Part shown: positions 6,256-9,479 of the stretch, piece after piece
Numbering within the stretch: the stretch's first letter is position 1
Layout: each line of letters opens with the position of its first letter
Assembly: GCA_035644895.1 (NCBI GenBank)
Contig: DASQNQ010000015.1
Coordinates: forward strand, 1 to 9,479
Reading direction: 5' to 3'
From: Falsiroseomonas sp035644895
GTDB lineage: Bacteria > Pseudomonadota > Alphaproteobacteria > Acetobacterales > Acetobacteraceae
DNA: 9,479 nucleotides
Notes under the pieces: generated by a model
What the model saw: only the letters and a program-made list of their open reading frames with translations
What the model was told of the DNA's origin: nothing
Database searches by the model: none
Program-made: the position numbers and the translations under genes

Positions 6256-7163
6256 TGCCGCTGCGGCATGACATGCGGCGCGGCGTGCTGTGCATGCTGG
6301 CGGCCTGCGCGCTGTTCACCGCGATGGGCGGCGTGGTGAAGGCGTTGGGCGGGCGCATCCCCTTCCCGGAGCTGATGTTCTTCCGCTCCCTCTTCGCCCT
6401 GCCCGTCGTGCTGGCGCTCGTCCTGCGCAACGCGCGCGGCGGGGTGGCCGGCGCGCTGCGGACCCGGCGCTTCAAGGCCCACCTGTCGCGCGCCTCGACC
6501 GGCACGATGGCAATGGGGTGCTCCTTCTATGCGCTGACGGTGCTGCCCCTGGCGGAGCAGACGGCGCTGACCAACGCCACGCCGCTGTTCGTCACGCTGC
6601 TGTCCATCCCCTTCCTGGGCGAGCGCGTGGGCATCCACCGCACCTCCGCCGTCCTGGTGGGGTTCCTGGGCATCGTCGTCATCGCGCTCGGGCAGGGAGC
6701 CTTCCAGGGCGACTTCGCCGGCGCGGCCAGGTGGGGCGTGGTCGCGGCGGTGATGCACGGCGTCTTCTCGGCCGCGACGACGCTGCTGGTGCGGAGCCTG
6801 TCGGGCACGGAGGCCTCCACCACCATCGTGCTCTGGCAGTCGCTGCTGATGACGGGTTTCACCGCCTGCGCGCTACCCTTCGTCTGGGTCACGCCAAGCT
6901 TCGCGGACTTCCTGCTGCTGGTGCTGATCGGGTTGGTCGGCGGCGTCGCGCAGGTGCTGCTGACGGAGGCCTGGGCCTCGGCGCAGGTCTCGGCGCTCGC
7001 GCCCTATTCCTACTCCTCGATCCTATGGGCCATCCTGTTCGGGTGGGCGGCCTTCGGCGACGTGCCGAGCGGCTGGACCCTGGCCGGCGCCGCGTTGATC
7101 GTGGTGGCGAGCCTCTACATCCTGCATCGCGAGCTGGTGCGGGCGAGGAGAGGGCGCGAATGA
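6255..7163 (+). CDS. EamA-family (drug/metabolite) transporter, second of a tandem pair
   Basis: The product has 302 residues with ten predicted helices at about 9-31, 37-57, 81-99, 102-121, 130-147, 158-180, 190-211, 217-238, 245-266 and 272-290. The ATG at 6255 shares one base with the preceding stop (TGATG), and GAGGG lies nine bases upstream. The frame is open further upstream to 5460, but that part overlaps the first transporter and looks like read-through of another frame. It shares blocks with its neighbour: ATPLFVTLLSIPFLGERVG (108-126), VGFLGI (135-140), VSALAPYSYSSILW (245-258) and a C-terminal LYILHRELVRARR (287-299). The pair is therefore paralogous but well diverged. Whether they act separately or as a pair is open. 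Four bases overlap the hydrolase gene. Confidence 0.88.
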   Translation: MPLRHDMRRGVLCMLAACALFTAMGGVVKALGGRIPFPELMFFRSLFALPVVLALVLRNARGGVAGALRTRRFKAHLSRASTGTMAMGCSFYALTVLPLAEQTALTNATPLFVTLLSIPFLGERVGIHRTSAVLVGFLGIVVIALGQGAFQGDFAGAARWGVVAAVMHGVFSAATTLLVRSLSGTEASTTIVLWQSLLMTGFTACALPFVWVTPSFADFLLLVLIGLVGGVAQVLLTEAWASAQVSALAPYSYSSILWAILFGWAAFGDVPSGWTLAGAALIVVASLYILHRELVRARRGRE

Positions 7164-8035
7164 GCATACCCTTCCTGCGGGACGATGCGCTGCCGCCCGG
7201 CGTGGCGCAGGAGGTCGCGCCCGGCGTGCGGCGCATCCTCTGCGGCAACCCGGGCCCCTTCACCTTCCGCGGCACCAACACCTACGTGGTCGGGCGCGGG
7301 CGCGTGGCAGTGATCGACCCGGGGCCGGCTGATGCCGCGCACCTCGCCGCGATCCTGGCGGCGATCCGGGGCGAGCGGGTCAGCCACATCCTGGTCAGCC
7401 ACACGCACCGCGACCACTCGCCCGGCGTGGCGCGTCTTCAGGCCGCGACCGGCGCGCCGAGCCTCGGCTTCGGCCCGCACGTGACGCCGCCCGGGGCAGG
7501 CGGGGAGGGGGGCGACCACACCTTCGCCCCCGATCGCCGCCTGGCCGATGGGGCCGCGCTTGAGGGAGATGACTGGCGCCTGACCGCGATCCACACGCCC
7601 GGCCACTGCGCCAACCACCTCTGCTTCGCGCTGGATGGGACGGGCGTGCTTTTCAGCGCCGACCACGTGATGTCCTGGTCCACCTCGGTGGTCAGCCCGC
7701 CAGACGGCGACATGACGGACTACATGGCGTCGCTCGCCAGGCTGGCGGCGCGGGACGAACGGCTGTTCCTGCCCGGCCACGGCCCACCCCTGCCGGAGCC
7801 CGGCCGCTTCGTCGCGGCGCTGGCCGCGCACCGGCGGGAGAGGGAGGGCCGCGTGCTGGATGCGTTGCGCGCTGCCCGTCGTGCAACGGCGGCCGAACTC
7901 GTTCCCGCGGCCTACGGCCCGGAACTCGACCCCCGCCTGATGCCGGTCGCGGCCCGCAGCCTGCTCGCGCACCTCATCAAGCTGGAGCGCGATGGCGCCG
8001 CGGCCCGGGATGGGGAAGTGTTCGAAGCGCTGTAG
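7160..8035 (+). CDS. MBL-fold metallo-hydrolase with LACTB2-like C-terminal tail
   Basis: The product has 291 residues. The ATG at 7160 overlaps the transporter stop (ATGA), and AGGAG lies nine bases upstream. Zinc-binding motifs of the metallo-beta-lactamase fold are complete: SHTHRDH (80-86, with His81, His83, Asp85 and His86), HTPGHC (145-150, His149), SADH (166-169, Asp168) and LPGHGPP (204-210, His207). The N-terminal strand has FRGTNTYVVG (36-45) and VIDPGP (51-56), as in glyoxalase II and LACTB2-type enzymes. Residues 222-283 form a helical tail (RVLDALRAARRATAAEL..., LLAHLIKLERDG) resembling the winged-helix C-terminal domain of LACTB2. Such enzymes are thioesterase-, glyoxalase II- or nuclease-like; antibiotic resistance is not implied. 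Its place after an acyl-CoA hydratase suggests a thioester or small acyl substrate, but this is inference. It is the last gene of the plus operon and is convergent with phaC. Confidence 0.87.
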   Translation: MSIPFLRDDALPPGVAQEVAPGVRRILCGNPGPFTFRGTNTYVVGRGRVAVIDPGPADAAHLAAILAAIRGERVSHILVSHTHRDHSPGVARLQAATGAPSLGFGPHVTPPGAGGEGGDHTFAPDRRLADGAALEGDDWRLTAIHTPGHCANHLCFALDGTGVLFSADHVMSWSTSVVSPPDGDMTDYMASLARLAARDERLFLPGHGPPLPEPGRFVAALAAHRREREGRVLDALRAARRATAAELVPAAYGPELDPRLMPVAARSLLAHLIKLERDGAAARDGEVFEAL

Positions 8036-8041
8036 CCGCGG

Positions 8042-9479
8042 TCAGTCCTTCGCCATCACCCGCACATAGCTGCCCGGCGCGTCCTCCAGCGCGGGCAGGC
8101 CGCCCTCGCCGGGCTGGCGCGCCGGGACCACTGTCTTGTCGAGGCCGGTGATCCAACGCTGCCAGTCCGGCCACCAGGAGCCCGAGAGTTCGGTCGCGCC
8201 GCGGAACCATTCGTCCGGCTCTGCCGGGTTCTCCTCGTTCACCCAGTGGCTGTACTTGCCTGCATCCGGCGGGTTGACCACGCCGGCGATGTGCCCGGAC
8301 GCGGCCAGCACGAAGCGCGGCTTCGTGCCGTAGACCTGCGTGCCCTTGTAGGTGCTCTTCCAGGGAGCGATGTGGTCCTCCCGCGTCGAGAGCATGTAGG
8401 TCGGGAGCTTGATCTTACGAAGGTCGATCTTCACGCCGTCCAGCTCGATCGCGCCCGGCTTCACCAGGTCGTTCTGCTGGTACATGCGGCGCAGGTAGAA
8501 GGAGTGCATGCGCGCCGGCATGCGCGTGCTGTCCCCGTTCCAGTAGAGCAGGTCGAAGGGGAAGGGGTCCTGGCCGAGCAGGTAGTTGTTCACCACGAAG
8601 GACCAGATAAGGTCGTTCGCGCGGAGCATGTTGAAGGTGTTCGCCATCTCCGCGCCCTCGAGGAACCCGCGGCGGCTCATCTTCTCCTCGAGCGATTGCA
8701 GCTGCTCCTCGTCGATGAAGACGCCGAGCTCGCCCGCCTCCTCGAAGTCGATCATGGTGGTGAAGAAGGTGGCCGACTTCACCCGCGTGTCACGCTTCGC
8801 GGCCATGTGCGCCAGCGTGCTGGCCAGCAGCGTGCCGCCGAGGCAGTAGCCGATGACGTTGGCGTTCTTCTCGCCCGTCGCCTTCTCGATCGCGTCGAGC
8901 GCGGCGTACGGCCCCTCGCGCATGTAGTCCTCGAAGCCCTTCTCGGCCAGCGCCTCGTCCGGGTTGACCCAAGAGATGACGAAGACGGTGTGGCCCTGCT
9001 CCACCGCCCAGCGGATGAAGGAGTTCTTCGGGCGCAGGTCGAGGATGTAGTACTTGTTGATCCAGGGCGGGATGATCAGCAGCGGACGCTTCAGGACCTC
9101 GGGCGTCGTCGGCGTGTACTGGATCAGCTCCATCAGGTCGTTGCGGTAGACCACCTTGCCCGGCGTGACGGCGATGTTCTCGCCGACCTTGAACTTGGTG
9201 TCGTCCGTCATGCGGATGCGCAGCTGGCCATGGCCGCGCTCCAGGTCCTGCAGCAGGTTGGAAAGGCCCTTTAGCAGGTTCTCGCCGCCCGTCTCGGCGG
9301 TGCGGCGCAGCACCTCCGGGTTCGTCAGCAGGAAGTTTGCGGGGCTCATGGCGTCCACGAACTGGCGCGTGTAGAAGTCGACCTTCTGGGCGGACTTCGC
9401 GTCGAGCCCCTCCGCGCCGTGCACCACGTTCGAGATGAAGCGCGAGGACAGCAGGTAGGACTGGCGGATGAAGTCGAAC
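8042..9479 (-). CDS. phaC: Class I poly(3-hydroxyalkanoate) synthase, N-terminus missing at the window edge
   Basis: The enzyme polymerises (R)-3-hydroxyacyl-CoA into polyester at the granule surface. The frame stays open to the right edge (first visible residues FDFIRQSYLL), so the GTG at 9427 is internal and roughly 100 N-terminal residues lie outside. Of the 478 visible residues, the lipase-like box GYCLGGT carries the catalytic cysteine (codon 8845-8843), REDHIAPWKS carries the aspartate (156 residues after the Cys), and SGHIAGVVNPP carries the histidine (184 after the Cys). In the Ralstonia enzyme, from memory, these distances are 161 and 189, so the layout matches. PPWINKYYILDL and the C-terminal GSWWPDW segment are also class I features. 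The gene is intact within the window, and no PhaE or PhaR partner is needed for this class. Six bases separate its stop from the convergent hydrolase gene. No phasin, phaA or phaB gene is in view. Confidence 0.95.
   Translation of the reverse strand, partial: FDFIRQSYLLSSRFISNVVHGAEGLDAKSAQKVDFYTRQFVDAMSPANFLLTNPEVLRRTAETGGENLLKGLSNLLQDLERGHGQLRIRMTDDTKFKVGENIAVTPGKVVYRNDLMELIQYTPTTPEVLKRPLLIIPPWINKYYILDLRPKNSFIRWAVEQGHTVFVISWVNPDEALAEKGFEDYMREGPYAALDAIEKATGEKNANVIGYCLGGTLLASTLAHMAAKRDTRVKSATFFTTMIDFEEAGELGVFIDEEQLQSLEEKMSRRGFLEGAEMANTFNMLRANDLIWSFVVNNYLLGQDPFPFDLLYWNGDSTRMPARMHSFYLRRMYQQNDLVKPGAIELDGVKIDLRKIKLPTYMLSTREDHIAPWKSTYKGTQVYGTKPRFVLAASGHIAGVVNPPDAGKYSHWVNEENPAEPDEWFRGATELSGSWWPDWQRWITGLDKTVVPARQPGEGGLPALEDAPGSYVRVMAKD

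Noticed and set aside
7160..8035. Metallo-beta-lactamase resistance gene
   Set aside because: There is no signal peptide, the tail is LACTB2-like, and the motif spacing and context are those of housekeeping MBL hydrolases.
8246..9274. Long plus-strand open frame opposite phaC
   Set aside because: It is a shadow frame; the minus frame has the full PhaC catalytic triad context and continues through the window edge.
1..9479. CRISPR arrays, tRNA/rRNA genes, insertion sequences, prophage or defence genes
   Set aside because: No regularly spaced repeats, tRNA-like folds, transposase-like proteins or phage or defence domains were found on either strand; coding density and composition look uniform and chromosomal.

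Overview
The window is very GC-rich (roughly 70% by eye), with almost every base coding, start/stop overlaps inside operons, and frequent GTG and TTG starts. Together with a class I PHA synthase and a phosphoenolpyruvate carboxylase-type protein, this suggests an alphaproteobacterium, possibly an Acetobacteraceae/Rhodospirillales relative. The taxonomic placement is inference. No RNA gene, insertion sequence, CRISPR array or phage gene was seen.

Layout. (1) 2-1735, plus: the C-terminal part of a PEP carboxylase-family protein that starts upstream of the window; several residues of the canonical active site are replaced. (2) 1736-4254, minus: an operon read right to left. It encodes a SAM-dependent methyltransferase (TTG start), a membrane-anchored family 2 polyprenyl-phosphate glycosyltransferase, a four-helix ArnE/SMR-like membrane protein and a small DUF3574-type exported protein or lipoprotein. 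(3) 4255-4520: the only real intergenic region, between two divergent operons. (4) 4521-8035, plus: a second operon encoding a double-hotdog acyl-CoA hydratase (MaoC/HTD2-like), two tandem EamA-family transporters and an MBL-fold hydrolase with a LACTB2-like C-terminal tail. (5) 8042-9479, minus: class I poly(3-hydroxyalkanoate) synthase PhaC, missing its N-terminus at the window edge.

How the genes may work together. The minus operon resembles a small cell-envelope cassette: the glycosyltransferase would load a sugar onto a polyprenyl phosphate at the inner membrane face, the ArnE-like protein would help move it across, and the methyltransferase would modify the sugar or lipid. The plus operon combines one acyl-CoA hydratase, two metabolite transporters and one hydrolase, which suggests uptake or export and processing of a small organic or acyl compound. 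PhaC polymerises (R)-3-hydroxyacyl-CoA. Both convergent boundaries (1735/1736 and 8035/8042) have almost no spacer and no recognisable intrinsic terminator.

Most of this is ordinary chromosomal housekeeping and accessory metabolism. The points most worth a second look are the rebuilt active site of the PEP carboxylase relative, the four-gene envelope cassette with its terminal DUF3574 gene, and a 13-bp perfect inverted repeat at the methyltransferase/glycosyltransferase junction.
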